Counted from the stretch's first letter, positions 1 through 9,110 are shown. The stretch is DNA of 64,000 nucleotides from JABWCE01 sp964617955 (GCA_964617955.1 CAZTXB010000014.1:12161-76160), one strand, 5' to 3'. Notes: generated from the sequence alone by a model not told the origin. Made by a program: numbers and translations.

Positions 1-3000
1 TCTTTGTGATTAAACTGTCACGGAAGAATGCTTTTCTACTTTTTATGGTACTATCACCAAATGGACACACCTTACTGGCAGTTTTAACTCTGTGCTTTAG
101 AGTATCCCATCCTGCCTGACTGCTATCTCTCCAATGAAGTTTCTGAGATATAATCACTGAGTCCTTTTTGGTATAGTCGGTATAACGGTACCAGGTGTCA
201 CCAACTTTAAATCCAACGGTGGCAACGCTATCTTTCAATGTATTGACTTTGCTCTTCATGTATACCAGCATGCTGTCGCGGAAAGGAGCAATCTTACTTT
301 TCACCACACTGTCGGCAAATGGAGCTAATTTACTTTTTAGGCGCACTAGGGTAGTCCGGCTGGTCAATGCGTCCCGATAAGGCGCTACACCATAACTAAT
401 GAGACTACCTAAACCAGTGGTATCTATACATCCTTTACCTGAACCATTTCCAAAATAGAGTGGGATTTCAGTCGATGGAATTTCCGACATAACCAGATTA
501 AGTGCCTTAAAGGCATTTTCAAGGGCCACTCCTGCCCTCGTGACATCTGCGGCTATTGTCCATTTTCGAATAATGCCTGTTACGATGGTATCAAGTGTTT
601 TGTAATTAAAACCGTCATACTCCAAGCGTATCACGTAACTATAGAGCCACTTGTCACCTTTTTTCCAGTCTTTAATGACCCGGTCATTCCGGTTATTATT
701 AGGTCCGGGATAAGGTTTGTAGTAATAAGTTCTTTCTTCATAATACGAGCCCTGGTCATCGTTCCAATTCCATACCAGCTGGGTTACGCTGTCCATTTTC
801 GGATCAACAAGTTGGAAGGTAATGGTATCGCCAACGCAAACCGTTTTTTGGGTTCTTTCAGGAACGATCACTGTAAATCTTGAATCGAGATAAAGATACC
901 TGAAGGCATTGTGGTACCAAGTTGTATCTATACATTCGATGGTATCAAGTGGCGCGGCATAATCCATCCAACGGCCGTTTCCAATAATAACACCTACTGT
1001 TACCCAACCCGGATTACGGTTCTGAATTTGTCCGGCCGTGTAAGGCATCACAAATCGTGTAGGGTAAGCACCTGCAGGCTGATAGCCTGGGTGCCATGGC
1101 TGGGCTCCTGGTAAAGGTGGTGACAAGAAACCACCATGAGTTACCCAATTGTTGGTTCCTCCGGCCGAGTCGAAATTAAATTTGAGCAACCTTTGGGTAC
1201 AACCCGGTTTGGTCTCCCCTACGTCAAAAATCATACCATATGGTGGACTTGGGGGTGCATAGCATTTAATACCTTCCCACTTTAACCCTCTACCGTTTGG
1301 CGGAACCAGTGCTAATGAAATTTGTCCCTGGCTCTTGCAGCGAAGGGAATGCACTGTATCCTCATGGTATAGGGAAACGGTATTGCATTGGGCAGTATTA
1401 AAATAAAAATTCTCGCGGTGGAAGTTGGAGTCAATATAAATACGACTTCTGGTTACAAAAGTGTCTCTTCCACCAATGATGGTATCCACACAAATGGTAG
1501 TAGGCTGCGCGTTGATGGTTCTGCCGGCGGTGATATAAAATTGAGACCTAGAGAAGGCTGTATCGGCGATGATGCGATACTCACTAATGTTCAGAACATC
1601 ATTTCCAGATTTAATAGGGTTGCTGATAGGTCTTTTGACCTTTTGTCCATTGACATAATAAATGATACTGTCAGCATCTCCGTATTTTTGGTAGAAGGTT
1701 TCAAGCGTATCTTTTTCAAGGAAGAAACGGGTTACCTTTCCAAGATCAGCATTAACCTTTTGCTTTGTTATTTTTGAATTTTCACGGACTCCCCAATTTT
1801 CAACGGTGCTGGTATCTCCCACATAAGTTCCTCCACCCGGAATGGTTCCTACCTTGTATGGACGCAATGAGTAACCATGTAAGGGTTCATCGTGCATATG
1901 CCAGAGTTTAAGATAAACAACCGGTCTGCTGCTGGTTAAGGTGTAAGTACGCCACTGGCGCTCTGGCTCCAACTGCATCTGGTCCGTCATGTTTCTCAGA
2001 GTCACCATACCATTAGGTTGGTTGGTGTAAACACCTGTTCTGATGTTTTTCACAGTAATACTATCAGGCGTTTGTAAAAACCATTTTTCATCACTTAGGG
2101 TTGGAACATAGGAGCCCATCCCTGCAATGTAGGTCGGTACTTTTTTAATTCTGAAGGAGCCTGTAAATTTCTCCGGTGTACTCGGTTTAATGGTATCTTT
2201 TCCAAAAAATACCATGGTGGAATCCTGAGGCACAATCACCAAAGTATCGGCCGGAATCACAAAAGAATTGGCGGGATAGTAGCGAATCTTATAACAATAT
2301 CTTCCTCCTTTACACAATACGGTCTTCTCAGCGGCGGTAGCGTAAAACTGACCATTGTTATAATTCTTGTACAATTGTTCCCAAGGGGTATACCAATGCA
2401 CAGGCAAGCTATCTCTGCTAAAATTACAGTTAAGCCCTACGTTTTTATTTTTTCTTGTATCAGTGGTACACTTAGGAGCGTAGTTATCTCCAAAGGTCCA
2501 CAATCTTAAAGCATGTTCCTTATGTCTTTGGCGGGCAGGAGGGAAAACCGATGGGATAGCAGTTTGATCACCGGGCCATCTGAAGGCATATTCTTTTACC
2601 TTGCTAAAAATGATTGTATCCTTCCCTGAAATGATTGGATTAATAATTGCCTTCCTGACCTTCTTACCATTGATATAATAAATGATACTGTCTTTTTCGT
2701 TGGCTGTTAAGCTCAATGTTTCAAGCGTATCCTTATCCAGGTATAAAATAGTTGTGATCCCATATTTACCCTGATAGGTTCCGAAAGGTTGTATGGTGTC
2801 AAGTGTTAATGGCTTCTCCCAATAGCCCACCTTATTTCGGCTGGCTGAGGTAAAATAAGTAAACACCCTTGAACTGTCTTCAAACACAGGAACATCGTCC
2901 ACATGATAAAAACTCGAGTTGTTTACAAAATGTACCGAGTCGCGGATTACGCATTGGTATTTTTCATCTTCCTTAACCCTGTTAAAGGGTATCTCAATCG

Positions 3001-4249
3001 TAGAAGTAGGTCCTATTTTTGTGATGGTATCAAATACCGTCACATTGCAAGGCCCGCTTCTGATATTTACCGAAGCCATCCAGGGTCCTAACGGATAGTT
3101 ATGTGCAGCTTTTATTAAAGTTCTGTTGTTGAAGTTTGCAGGACCTGCTGGCGGCCGTCCAAAATTCCACAAGAAATTACTTGAGCTAATCGGCTGCAAG
3201 GTATTTCTGTCCACAGCTGTATATTCAACCAAAGGGGTGCTCGAGCAAGAAGAATCCGGGTCGGCTATGATTTTAACATTCAAAATAGAGATGGTTGCAG
3301 CCGCCTTAAAAGTGAACGAATCGACACAACCATGAATGGTGGTAACTGTTAATTTCCCATTGAAAACATAGGTGCCACTGGGCATCCCCGTGACATTATA
3401 CGTATGTGTGTGAACCCCGTTACCGGTTGGTCCCATCCACCATTGTGTATTAATACCCAAGCTACCGCTTCCTGTGATAATGTTGTTAAATGACCCCGGG
3501 AATCCATAGTTCCAAACGAAAGATTTAATGGAAGATAAAGGCGTAAATGCAGGTGTTAAGTTTCTGATGGTAGCTACCGATTGAATACAAGCATTGGGTC
3601 CTGAGGCAGTGAAGTTTACCCCTATTTTAGGAAACACCCTAATGAAGGTGTCGTATTTGACCTTGGTTATACAGCCATTTGAATCTTCCGACTCTATGGT
3701 TAAATCGAAATATCCTCCAGCCGGATCTATCACGCTATGGCAGATGGTATCGCCACCTTTTGGATTGGTGAGAACGTAAAGCGCGCCATCACTAAAAAGA
3801 TATTTTGTTTTTAGAATTTTGCCGGGATTGGCAGCTTTAGTGCTGTCGATAAAGCAAAATTTATTTCCTAGGAAACATTGATTTTTATTGTGGAGTGGGC
3901 GGGTAAATACACGTGGACTTGCCTTAATCACTATATCGAAAGAGCCCGTACATTTTACGCCGGTTACGCTATTGGTAAAAGTGTAGGTAACGGTATAAGT
4001 ACCTGCTTTGGAATAGGCATAAAAAGGATCGCGTTGCGTGGAAGTTCCTCCATTTCCAAAATCCCAGGCATAGACATCCTTTCCAGGCGAATTGGCCACA
4101 AAAAATATGGGTGAGTTTTCGCAATTTGAACTTTTTGTTTTATCCCAGAATGGATTACAGGCTTGGCCCTGACTGAACTTTGAACCTGTAATTAAAAGCA
4201 GCAACATGCCGATTTTCAATAACGCTGAGATGGTTTTGTTTTTTCTCAT
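1..4249 (-). CDS. Giant secreted PKD-domain protein, C-terminus beyond window edge
   Basis: The minus strand is open for 1,416 codons from ATG at 4249 to position 1, so the stop and C-terminus lie outside the window. The N-terminus is a signal peptide (basic MRKKNK, a hydrophobic stretch, cleavage near SQGQA). A PKD-type domain follows (residues about 35-115; core WDFGNGGTST and a GTYTVTY strand). The rest is long, beta-rich and Cys-containing, with many 'DTI' and 'DS' turns. A block of about 35 residues containing DTLET, DSIIYY and NGxKV occurs twice, 340 residues apart. Near the window edge there are repeats of the type KSKxAPFxDS. PKD giants of this kind in Bacteroidota are usually surface or extracellular proteins exported by T9SS with a C-terminal CHU_C domain; that domain would be outside the window. 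It lies 85 bases downstream of the sigma/anti-sigma pair on the same strand and may be its target. Specific function unknown. Confidence 0.85.
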   Translation of the reverse strand, partial: MRKNKTISALLKIGMLLLLITGSKFSQGQACNPFWDKTKSSNCENSPIFFVANSPGKDVYAWDFGNGGTSTQRDPFYAYSKAGTYTVTYTFTNSVTGVKCTGSFDIVIKASPRVFTRPLHNKNQCFLGNKFCFIDSTKAANPGKILKTKYLFSDGALYVLTNPKGGDTICHSVIDPAGGYFDLTIESEDSNGCITKVKYDTFIRVFPKIGVNFTASGPNACIQSVATIRNLTPAFTPLSSIKSFVWNYGFPGSFNNIITGSGSLGINTQWWMGPTGNGVHTHTYNVTGMPSGTYVFNGKLTVTTIHGCVDSFTFKAAATISILNVKIIADPDSSCSSTPLVEYTAVDRNTLQPISSSNFLWNFGRPPAGPANFNNRTLIKAAHNYPLGPWMASVNIRSGPCNVTVFDTITKIGPTSTIEIPFNRVKEDEKYQCVIRDSVHFVNNSSFYHVDDVPVFEDSSRVFTYFTSASRNKVGYWEKPLTLDTIQPFGTYQGKYGITTILYLDKDTLETLSLTANEKDSIIYYINGKKVRKAIINPIISGKDTIIFSKVKEYAFRWPGDQTAIPSVFPPARQRHKEHALRLWTFGDNYAPKCTTDTRKNKNVGLNCNFSRDSLPVHWYTPWEQLYKNYNNGQFYATAAEKTVLCKGGRYCYKIRYYPANSFVIPADTLVIVPQDSTMVFFGKDTIKPSTPEKFTGSFRIKKVPTYIAGMGSYVPTLSDEKWFLQTPDSITVKNIRTGVYTNQPNGMVTLRNMTDQMQLEPERQWRTYTLTSSRPVVYLKLWHMHDEPLHGYSLRPYKVGTIPGGGTYVGDTSTVENWGVRENSKITKQKVNADLGKVTRFFLEKDTLETFYQKYGDADSIIYYVNGQKVKRPISNPIKSGNDVLNISEYRIIADTAFSRSQFYITAGRTINAQPTTICVDTIIGGRDTFVTRSRIYIDSNFHRENFYFNTAQCNTVSLYHEDTVHSLRCKSQGQISLALVPPNGRGLKWEGIKCYAPPSPPYGMIFDVGETKPGCTQRLLKFNFDSAGGTNNWVTHGGFLSPPLPGAQPWHPGYQPAGAYPTRFVMPYTAGQIQNRNPGWVTVGVIIGNGRWMDYAAPLDTIECIDTTWYHNAFRYLYLDSRFTVIVPERTQKTVCVGDTITFQLVDPKMDSVTQLVWNWNDDQGSYYEERTYYYKPYPGPNNNRNDRVIKDWKKGDKWLYSYVIRLEYDGFNYKTLDTIVTGIIRKWTIAADVTRAGVALENAFKALNLVMSEIPSTEIPLYFGNGSGKGCIDTTGLGSLISYGVAPYRDALTSRTTLVRLKSKLAPFADSVVKSKIAPFRDSMLVYMKSKVNTLKDSVATVGFKVGDTWYRYTDYTKKDSVIISQKLHWRDSSQAGWDTLKHRVKTASKVCPFGDSTIKSRKAFFRDSLITK
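1611..1720 (-). repeat. Internal repeat copy 2 in giant PKD protein
   Basis: Encodes EKDTLETFY...DSIIYYVNGQKV, the second copy of the module at 2641-2740. The flanks beyond about 40 codons do not look alike, so only a short module is shared. Confidence 0.7.
2641..2740 (-). repeat. Internal repeat copy 1 in giant PKD protein
   Basis: Encodes DKDTLETLS...DSIIYYINGKKV. It matches the copy at 1611-1720, including a 23-base stretch that differs at one position (around 2670-2692 against 1650-1672). The offset is 1,020 bases, or 340 codons, so this is a duplicated protein module. Confidence 0.7.
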
Positions 4250-4275
4250 AATTTGTATTTTAAATATGTCTTAAA

Positions 4276-4297
4276 GGGCTTCCTTTTAAAACAGCCC
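4276..4297 (-). promoter_or_regulatory. Small hairpin between anti-sigma gene and giant PKD gene
   Basis: On the minus strand GGGCT (4297-4293) pairs with AGCCC (4280-4276) around a 12-base loop, followed by TTTAA. It lies in the 85-base gap before the giant gene. It could be a weak terminator or attenuator that lowers read-through from the sigma operon. The stem is only 5 bp and the T run is short, so the assignment is tentative. Confidence 0.3.
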
Positions 4298-4334
4298 GCT
4301 ATTTTACGATTTTTATTTTAATTATCAATAGGCC

Positions 4335-5174
4335 TTACAACAAAGTAAGTCCCCTCATGTCTCTTCTTTTAAACCCACTTTTCAGTTCATATCCGTATTT
4401 TACAAGGTAATACCCTCGTTCACAAGGCTGTCCTGTTGTCATATCTTTTCCGTCCCATCCTTTATTTTTATCAAAGCTTTCAAAAACTTTTTTGCCGTTG
4501 CTTGTAAAGATTTGAAGGTAAAATGATTTTTCATTTTCTACCTCAATTTTGAAAAAATCATTCTGCCCATCCCCATCCGGTGTAAACACATTAGGAGGTT
4601 CAACGAAGGCAATAGGTTGCGAATTTTCTTCCTTTTCTTCAACTTTCCCGGCAGGTTCTTCAATAATTTTGGTTTTTGGTGCAGGAATTGGCGTTGTTTC
4701 AGTCTCAACAACCGTGTTAGGATCATTGAATTTCGATTGAGGAATTCTTTCAGGTTCAGGCGTTTCGTCAACAATATACATTTCAACCATCGGAAGACTA
4801 TCGTGCGATTGAGTGGCTTTTTGTATTAAAGATGGGTTGTTTGAGACGGTATTATCGGCTAGTTCAATTTCAAAAGTATCCTTGTCTGCCGCAACCGCAG
4901 TTACTGAATCGGGTTTTCTGTCGATGGGTGGCTTGGCTTCATTGCTTTGTAAGTACCTATAGCTTATAAACCCTAGGCCGCCCAGAGCAAGCATGCCGGC
5001 TATCACTTTCGCAAATAAGAATTTAGATATGGCAATTTTTGCAGTTGACACAGCACCTGCACTTATGGAAGAACCCACTGATTCCCATACCCCTTCGGGT
5101 ACTGGCATTTTTGTACCTTCAACAGCCTGCTTGAGCATCTGGTCGAAGGGGTGGTTGAGTTCCTGGTTTTCCAT
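4335..5174 (-). CDS. Anti-sigma-like membrane protein with C-terminal CHU_C (gliding motility/T9SS) domain
   Basis: 279 residues. The N-terminal ~45 residues (FDQMLKQAVEG...PVPEGVWESV) resemble the short cytoplasmic start of Bacteroidota anti-sigma-type proteins. One hydrophobic segment follows (about 48-68), then a Pro/Glu/Thr-rich linker (about 70-195), then a CHU_C-type domain (about 195-279) with the hallmark NVFTPDGDGQNDFF and a GWDGKD motif. It starts 3 bases after the sigma-factor stop, so the two are co-translated. Position and topology suggest it holds the sigma factor at the membrane while its outer domain senses something in the periplasm; this is inference. A CHU_C domain normally marks T9SS cargo with a cleavable signal peptide, so its presence on an internally anchored protein is odd. 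The alternative is a poorly cleaved T9SS substrate with no anti-sigma role. Confidence 0.75.
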   Translation of the reverse strand: MENQELNHPFDQMLKQAVEGTKMPVPEGVWESVGSSISAGAVSTAKIAISKFLFAKVIAGMLALGGLGFISYRYLQSNEAKPPIDRKPDSVTAVAADKDTFEIELADNTVSNNPSLIQKATQSHDSLPMVEMYIVDETPEPERIPQSKFNDPNTVVETETTPIPAPKTKIIEEPAGKVEEKEENSQPIAFVEPPNVFTPDGDGQNDFFKIEVENEKSFYLQIFTSNGKKVFESFDKNKGWDGKDMTTGQPCERGYYLVKYGYELKSGFKRRDMRGLTLL

Positions 5175-5177
5175 TTT

Positions 5178-5717
5178 TTAAAAATTATCCTTTAGCATTC
5201 TTTGTAACATTTGCCTTCCCTTATGCAGTTGCGTTTTAGAAGTACTTTCCGAAATTCCAAGCTTTTCGGAAATTTCCTTATGACTGTATCCTTCAATGAT
5301 AAAAAGATTGATGGCAGTGCGGTATCCAAGTGGTAATTTTTGAATCAGATCCATCAATTTTTTCGCATCATGTCGGTCAAATTGAATGGTTTCAGAACTT
5401 AAATCGTGGACTTCTTCTACATCAACTGTGGTCGGCTGCCTAAGTTCTTTTCTGATATATTCCAACGAGTGGTTAATAAAAATTCGCTTCAGCCAGCCTT
5501 CAAATGATCCTTCAAATTTAAACTCTGACAATTTAGTAAAAGCTTTGATGAAGCCTTCCTGAAGCAAGTCTTTGGCCTGATCGGCATCTTTTGAATACCT
5601 GTAACAAATCGCATACATGGTAGGGGCAAATATGTCAAATAACGCTTTTTGTGACTTTGGATTCTGAGCAATGCATCCTTGTATCAGCAGTATATTCCTC
5701 TCTTCGGATTGCAGCAT
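5178..5717 (-). CDS. ECF-type RNA polymerase sigma factor (sigma-70 family)
   Basis: 179 residues, the usual ECF length. Region 2 spans about 20-90 (YAICYRYSKDADQAKDLLQE, then FEGSFEGWLKRIFINHSLEYIR). Region 4 spans about 115-175 with the helix-turn-helix YSHKEISEKLGISESTSKTQLHKGR. It directs RNA polymerase to a specific regulon. The next gene, 3 bases downstream, is a membrane protein in the usual anti-sigma position. A giant secreted protein follows. No clear TAnnTTTG promoter was found in the 75 bases upstream. Confidence 0.93.
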   Translation of the reverse strand: MLQSEERNILLIQGCIAQNPKSQKALFDIFAPTMYAICYRYSKDADQAKDLLQEGFIKAFTKLSEFKFEGSFEGWLKRIFINHSLEYIRKELRQPTTVDVEEVHDLSSETIQFDRHDAKKLMDLIQKLPLGYRTAINLFIIEGYSHKEISEKLGISESTSKTQLHKGRQMLQRMLKDNF

Positions 5718-5792
5718 AGTTTCTCATTGAAGTTCTTTAAGTCACCCTGTAAGGATGAAATAATTATTGACATGGTTGCCTAATGAATAAAA

Positions 5793-6254
5793 TTATTCGG
5801 ATAATTTTTTTACCCCATAATTTTTAGAATAATATTCGGCCAGCATTTCGGCGTAATAACCTGTGCTTTCTACTGCTTCTATTACTTCAGCCTCTGTGAG
5901 TCCGGCAACAATTCGCTTGTACTTAATCGCCAAAACATTGTCTTGACGGTTTACAATGATGGAGGCCTGGTAAAGGTGAAAATTCATATGCAGCAATTCC
6001 TCATAAAATTGAAACAGTCTGGAGGCTTCGGGCAATTCGGTAATGGGTGCTATAACCTGAAAGGTATTAACCGCATGCTCGGTTCCGGTGTAGTTCCAGT
6101 CGGAGTTTATGCTCGGCTTCCAAACATCTATAAATATACAAATGGCTCCTCTGAATAACTGCCATTGGCCTGTTTCTTCGCCTCTGGTTTCTTCCGGCGT
6201 CAATCCCATTTTTTGGATTGCAGATTCAATAATTTGGGTGTAATTGTCTGACAT
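5793..6254 (-). CDS. YbjN-domain / CesT-chaperone-like protein
   Basis: 153 residues from ATG at 6254 (MSDNYTQII). A longer reading from TTG at 6266 is possible, but that codon lies inside a good promoter -7 box, so the ATG is preferred. The alpha/beta pattern (an N-terminal helix, a WQLFRGAICIFIDVWK strand pair, a LYQASIIVNRQDNVLAIKYKR strand pair, a C-terminal helix) fits the YbjN / type III chaperone-like fold common as small single-domain proteins in Bacteroidota. Such proteins bind partner proteins; the partner here is unknown. No signal peptide, so cytoplasmic. Confidence 0.65.
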   Translation of the reverse strand: MSDNYTQIIESAIQKMGLTPEETRGEETGQWQLFRGAICIFIDVWKPSINSDWNYTGTEHAVNTFQVIAPITELPEASRLFQFYEELLHMNFHLYQASIIVNRQDNVLAIKYKRIVAGLTEAEVIEAVESTGYYAEMLAEYYSKNYGVKKLSE

Positions 6255-6263
6255 AAAAGAGCG

Positions 6264-6271
6264 CAAAAATA
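6264..6271 (-). promoter_or_regulatory. Promoter -7 box of the YbjN-like gene
   Basis: The minus strand reads TATTTTTG, an exact match to the Bacteroidota TAnnTTTG element, ending 10 bases before the ATG at 6254. The predicted transcript would have almost no leader. No TTTG was found at the usual distance upstream. Confidence 0.55.
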
Positions 6272-6343
6272 AATTAATTTTTTATTCTACTTTATAAATG
6301 CCAAAATATCAAAGGAATCGAGATTTCAATCCGGTTAAATTGT

Positions 6344-8356
6344 TCAGTGAAGAATAACCAATGGCGCTGTTTTCACCTGATGGTTATCAACTCTTTTTAC
6401 CTGGTAGCTGCCGTTGGGAAGGAATGATAAATCTATGACTGACTTGTCTTTATGAATTTTTTCAGTGCTTACTAAAGTGCCAATTGCGTTGTAAATGTAA
6501 ATCTCCGCCTCGGAAGTCAGATTAAAGTTCAAGGACTTTGAACAGGGATTTGGATAAAAATATAGGGCACCGGTTCCTGTGTTATTTTTTCGAGAATATT
6601 GTGTTGCGTCTATGCAAGTAGCATCGCTAATAACCCTCTGTTTATTAATGCCTTCAACAACCCAGCGGTAGCATCCGCTTCCCTTGTCCAAGTCAAAGGT
6701 TTCAACAACGCTGTCTTTTTGAAATAGCGTGTTATTTGAAAAATTATGACCCATATCGGACCAATTGCTCTGCGCACTGTCAGCTTTTTGTAGGGTTATG
6801 CTCTTCACATTCCATTGTAGGTTTCCGGAGAAGACGGCAATAATTTTATTCTCGCTGAGTTCGAATCTTGGAACATAATTTATGCTGAATTCATCTTCAC
6901 CAACACTCAAAGCCCTCAAAGCTACATGGTCGTAGCGGTACCTGGCCGGAATACCAGAATTGCGGTTACTCAATGGAAATCCAATGGCTGGATAGGTTTT
7001 AAAACTTGGCCACCAATAAGGGTTTTGGATTAGGTAAAGGCTTGGTTCAATCAAAGGTGTTTTCGGATTTTCGGAAGGCAGATAATTCGACAGAAGATAA
7101 TTGCCCTCTCCTGTCATATTATTTAATTTTCCTGTATTTTCATTCGCCAAAAAGTGAGTTCGGTTACCGGCGCCTGTATTCATAAATATACCCCAATTGT
7201 TTGTTCTGTTTCTAAAAAATAAGTTTCCGGGACCATTTTGACCATGCGAGTTGTCTACCACGATATTGCCCAACTCATTTCCTTCAAATAAGTTGGCAAA
7301 GGGATAATTGCCATGCAAAACTATTTCTCCTGCCGAATTGGAAGGAAAGAACCCTTCCTTCCAAAATGGATTCAGGGAATAATTGCCGGAAATAACATTG
7401 GTATTAGCCCCAGCCTGCAACAAAATGCTGTGACGCAGGTTCTCAAATATGCAGTTTTCTATAAGGCAGTGGCTGCTGCTAAAGCTCAGTTCAACGCCGT
7501 AGGCTTTTCCTCCTCCTCCGTAATCGAAGGCATGATGTATATAGGAGTCGGCCACTTTGCAGTGAAAGGATTTGTTGATGCTCACATGCGACATGTTGGA
7601 TTTAAAACTTTCCACTCCCACGACTGAACAGTGGGCTGCATAGTAAAAATTAAAATTATGGGTTTGGCCTGGCGTTGCGTCTAACCTTTGCAGGGAAAAG
7701 TTTTTGAAATGCACATTGAATATTGGACGGATATGCCTGATGCGCGCATTTTCATAAAGGCTGTAATTAAGCGCCAACTCTGTAGTAAAATAAGCCTTTT
7801 TATCAGAGCTGCTTTCACATTTTAGTATTTGCCCAATGCTGTTCATCGCCCAATCGCTGGTTGCTAATCCCTTGCCATTAATCAACAATTCGTAGTACTC
7901 ATTTTTAAGTAGGACAGAATCACTGAATACCTCTTTCGAGTGGAGTTGGTGTCCGCCAAGAATTGGGAAAAAACTTTCTGATTGAGGCGCCGAAATTTCG
8001 AAGAGATGTCCCTTGCCTCTTAAATCAAACAGGAATTTTGTTCTAACAGCTCCTTCACCCTGAATGCATATATTGCTTTTAAGATAAATGGTGTTTTCAA
8101 AAAAATAGGTGCCTTCAGGAAAATAAAAAATATTTACAATCTCGTCAGAAGCTTCGTTTATCAATTTTTGAAGCTGAACACTGTTGTCGAAAGCCCCATT
8201 TCCAAGAAGTCCCATGTCGAGAACATTGACTTTTCTCTCATGTATAGAAAACGCTTGATTTCCTGAAATATTCCAGTCAAAACGCAGACTATCAGGCACT
8301 TGACTAAATGCGCTTAGGGCACAAAATGCAAAAATAAATGCATAAATTGTCTTCAA
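6344..8356 (-). CDS. Secreted pectate-lyase-like beta-helix protein with T9SS type A sorting domain
   Basis: 670 residues from TTG at 8356; no ATG is available before the in-frame stop just upstream, and the resulting MKTIYAFIFAFCALSAFSQ is a clean signal peptide. Residues about 40-110 match the start of pectate-lyase superfamily beta-helices (VLDMGLLGNGAFDNSVQLQ, then FPEGTYFF). Asn/Gly-rich repeats follow to about 470 (NCIFENLRHSILLQAGANT and similar). The last ~75 residues (FYPNPCSKSLNF...LPNGSYQVK) are a T9SS type A sorting domain, so the protein is exported through the outer membrane. Likely a polysaccharide-binding or -cleaving surface protein; substrate unknown and catalytic residues not identifiable by eye. 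Probably co-transcribed after the methyltransferase at 8403-9110 (46-base gap). Confidence 0.85.
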   Translation of the reverse strand: MKTIYAFIFAFCALSAFSQVPDSLRFDWNISGNQAFSIHERKVNVLDMGLLGNGAFDNSVQLQKLINEASDEIVNIFYFPEGTYFFENTIYLKSNICIQGEGAVRTKFLFDLRGKGHLFEISAPQSESFFPILGGHQLHSKEVFSDSVLLKNEYYELLINGKGLATSDWAMNSIGQILKCESSSDKKAYFTTELALNYSLYENARIRHIRPIFNVHFKNFSLQRLDATPGQTHNFNFYYAAHCSVVGVESFKSNMSHVSINKSFHCKVADSYIHHAFDYGGGGKAYGVELSFSSSHCLIENCIFENLRHSILLQAGANTNVISGNYSLNPFWKEGFFPSNSAGEIVLHGNYPFANLFEGNELGNIVVDNSHGQNGPGNLFFRNRTNNWGIFMNTGAGNRTHFLANENTGKLNNMTGEGNYLLSNYLPSENPKTPLIEPSLYLIQNPYWWPSFKTYPAIGFPLSNRNSGIPARYRYDHVALRALSVGEDEFSINYVPRFELSENKIIAVFSGNLQWNVKSITLQKADSAQSNWSDMGHNFSNNTLFQKDSVVETFDLDKGSGCYRWVVEGINKQRVISDATCIDATQYSRKNNTGTGALYFYPNPCSKSLNFNLTSEAEIYIYNAIGTLVSTEKIHKDKSVIDLSFLPNGSYQVKRVDNHQVKTAPLVILH

Positions 8357-8402
8357 TTTTCTTGTGTTAGCACAACGAAGCTAACCCTTAATTTTGAATA
8401 AT

Positions 8403-9110
8403 TCAAGTGCCAATCAAAAAAATTGCTGGTTGTTTGTGTAAATTAAGCTCTGTCTGCTTCCATTTTTCAATGGTTTGTGATAGGATAATTTCATTTTCGA
8501 GCGAAATATTGCAGCCGATGCAAAGCTTAGTTAACGGGTTGAGATGTTGCACAAGAGATTGTAAAAGTTGACCATTCCTGTAGGGCGTTTCCATAAATAT
8601 TTGGGTTTGCCCGCTTTTCTTCACATCAAGTTCAAGTTGTTTTATTTTTTTTGTTCTTAGCGTTGATTCAATAGGTAGATAGCCGTGAAAGGCAAAGTTT
8701 TGACCATTAAAGCCGGAAGCCATCAAAGCCATATATATGCTGGATGGTCCACTCAGAGGCGTGACCGAGATTCCATTTTTGTGTGCAAAAGCAACTGCTT
8801 TGTTTCCGGGATCGGCCACGCATGGAATCCCCGAATCGCTCATCAGTCCAATATTTTCGCCTTTAAGGCAACTTTTAAAATAAGGCGTTAAATCAAAATT
8901 TGATTTTGAATGCTCATTGAGCTCATAAAAGACAAACTCACTTTGAGGAACGGGATGTTCAATGGTTTTTAAAAAAGATCTGGCTGATTTTTCAGATTCA
9001 ACAATAAAACTCTTAAGCCCGTGAATGATACTCAATTGCCGGGGCGAAATATCACCAACATGACCTGATCCCAGAAAATTGGGAATGATAAATAAACGAC
9101 CCTTTGACAA
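8403..9110 (-). CDS. RsmI-family SAM-dependent methyltransferase (tetrapyrrole methylase fold)
   Basis: 235 residues. The N-terminus GRLFIIPNFLGSGHVGDISP is the family's first strand and turn. GLMSDSGIPCVADPGNKAVAFAH is the conserved glycine-rich DxGxPxxxDPG segment that helps bind S-adenosylmethionine, followed by TPLSGPSSIYMALMASGF and FHGYLP. These are the signatures of RsmI, which 2'-O-methylates C1402 of 16S rRNA. Bacteroidota often carry a second shorter paralogue of this kind, so the exact target is uncertain. The start is TTG at 9110, because an in-frame TGA lies two codons upstream and no nearby ATG exists. Confidence 0.85.
   Translation of the reverse strand: MSKGRLFIIPNFLGSGHVGDISPRQLSIIHGLKSFIVESEKSARSFLKTIEHPVPQSEFVFYELNEHSKSNFDLTPYFKSCLKGENIGLMSDSGIPCVADPGNKAVAFAHKNGISVTPLSGPSSIYMALMASGFNGQNFAFHGYLPIESTLRTKKIKQLELDVKKSGQTQIFMETPYRNGQLLQSLVQHLNPLTKLCIGCNISLENEIILSQTIEKWKQTELNLHKQPAIFLIGT

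Noticed and set aside
1388..1777. 129-codon plus-strand frame in the first 4 kb
   Set aside because: Antisense to the continuous 1,416-codon minus-strand frame; no recognisable domain.
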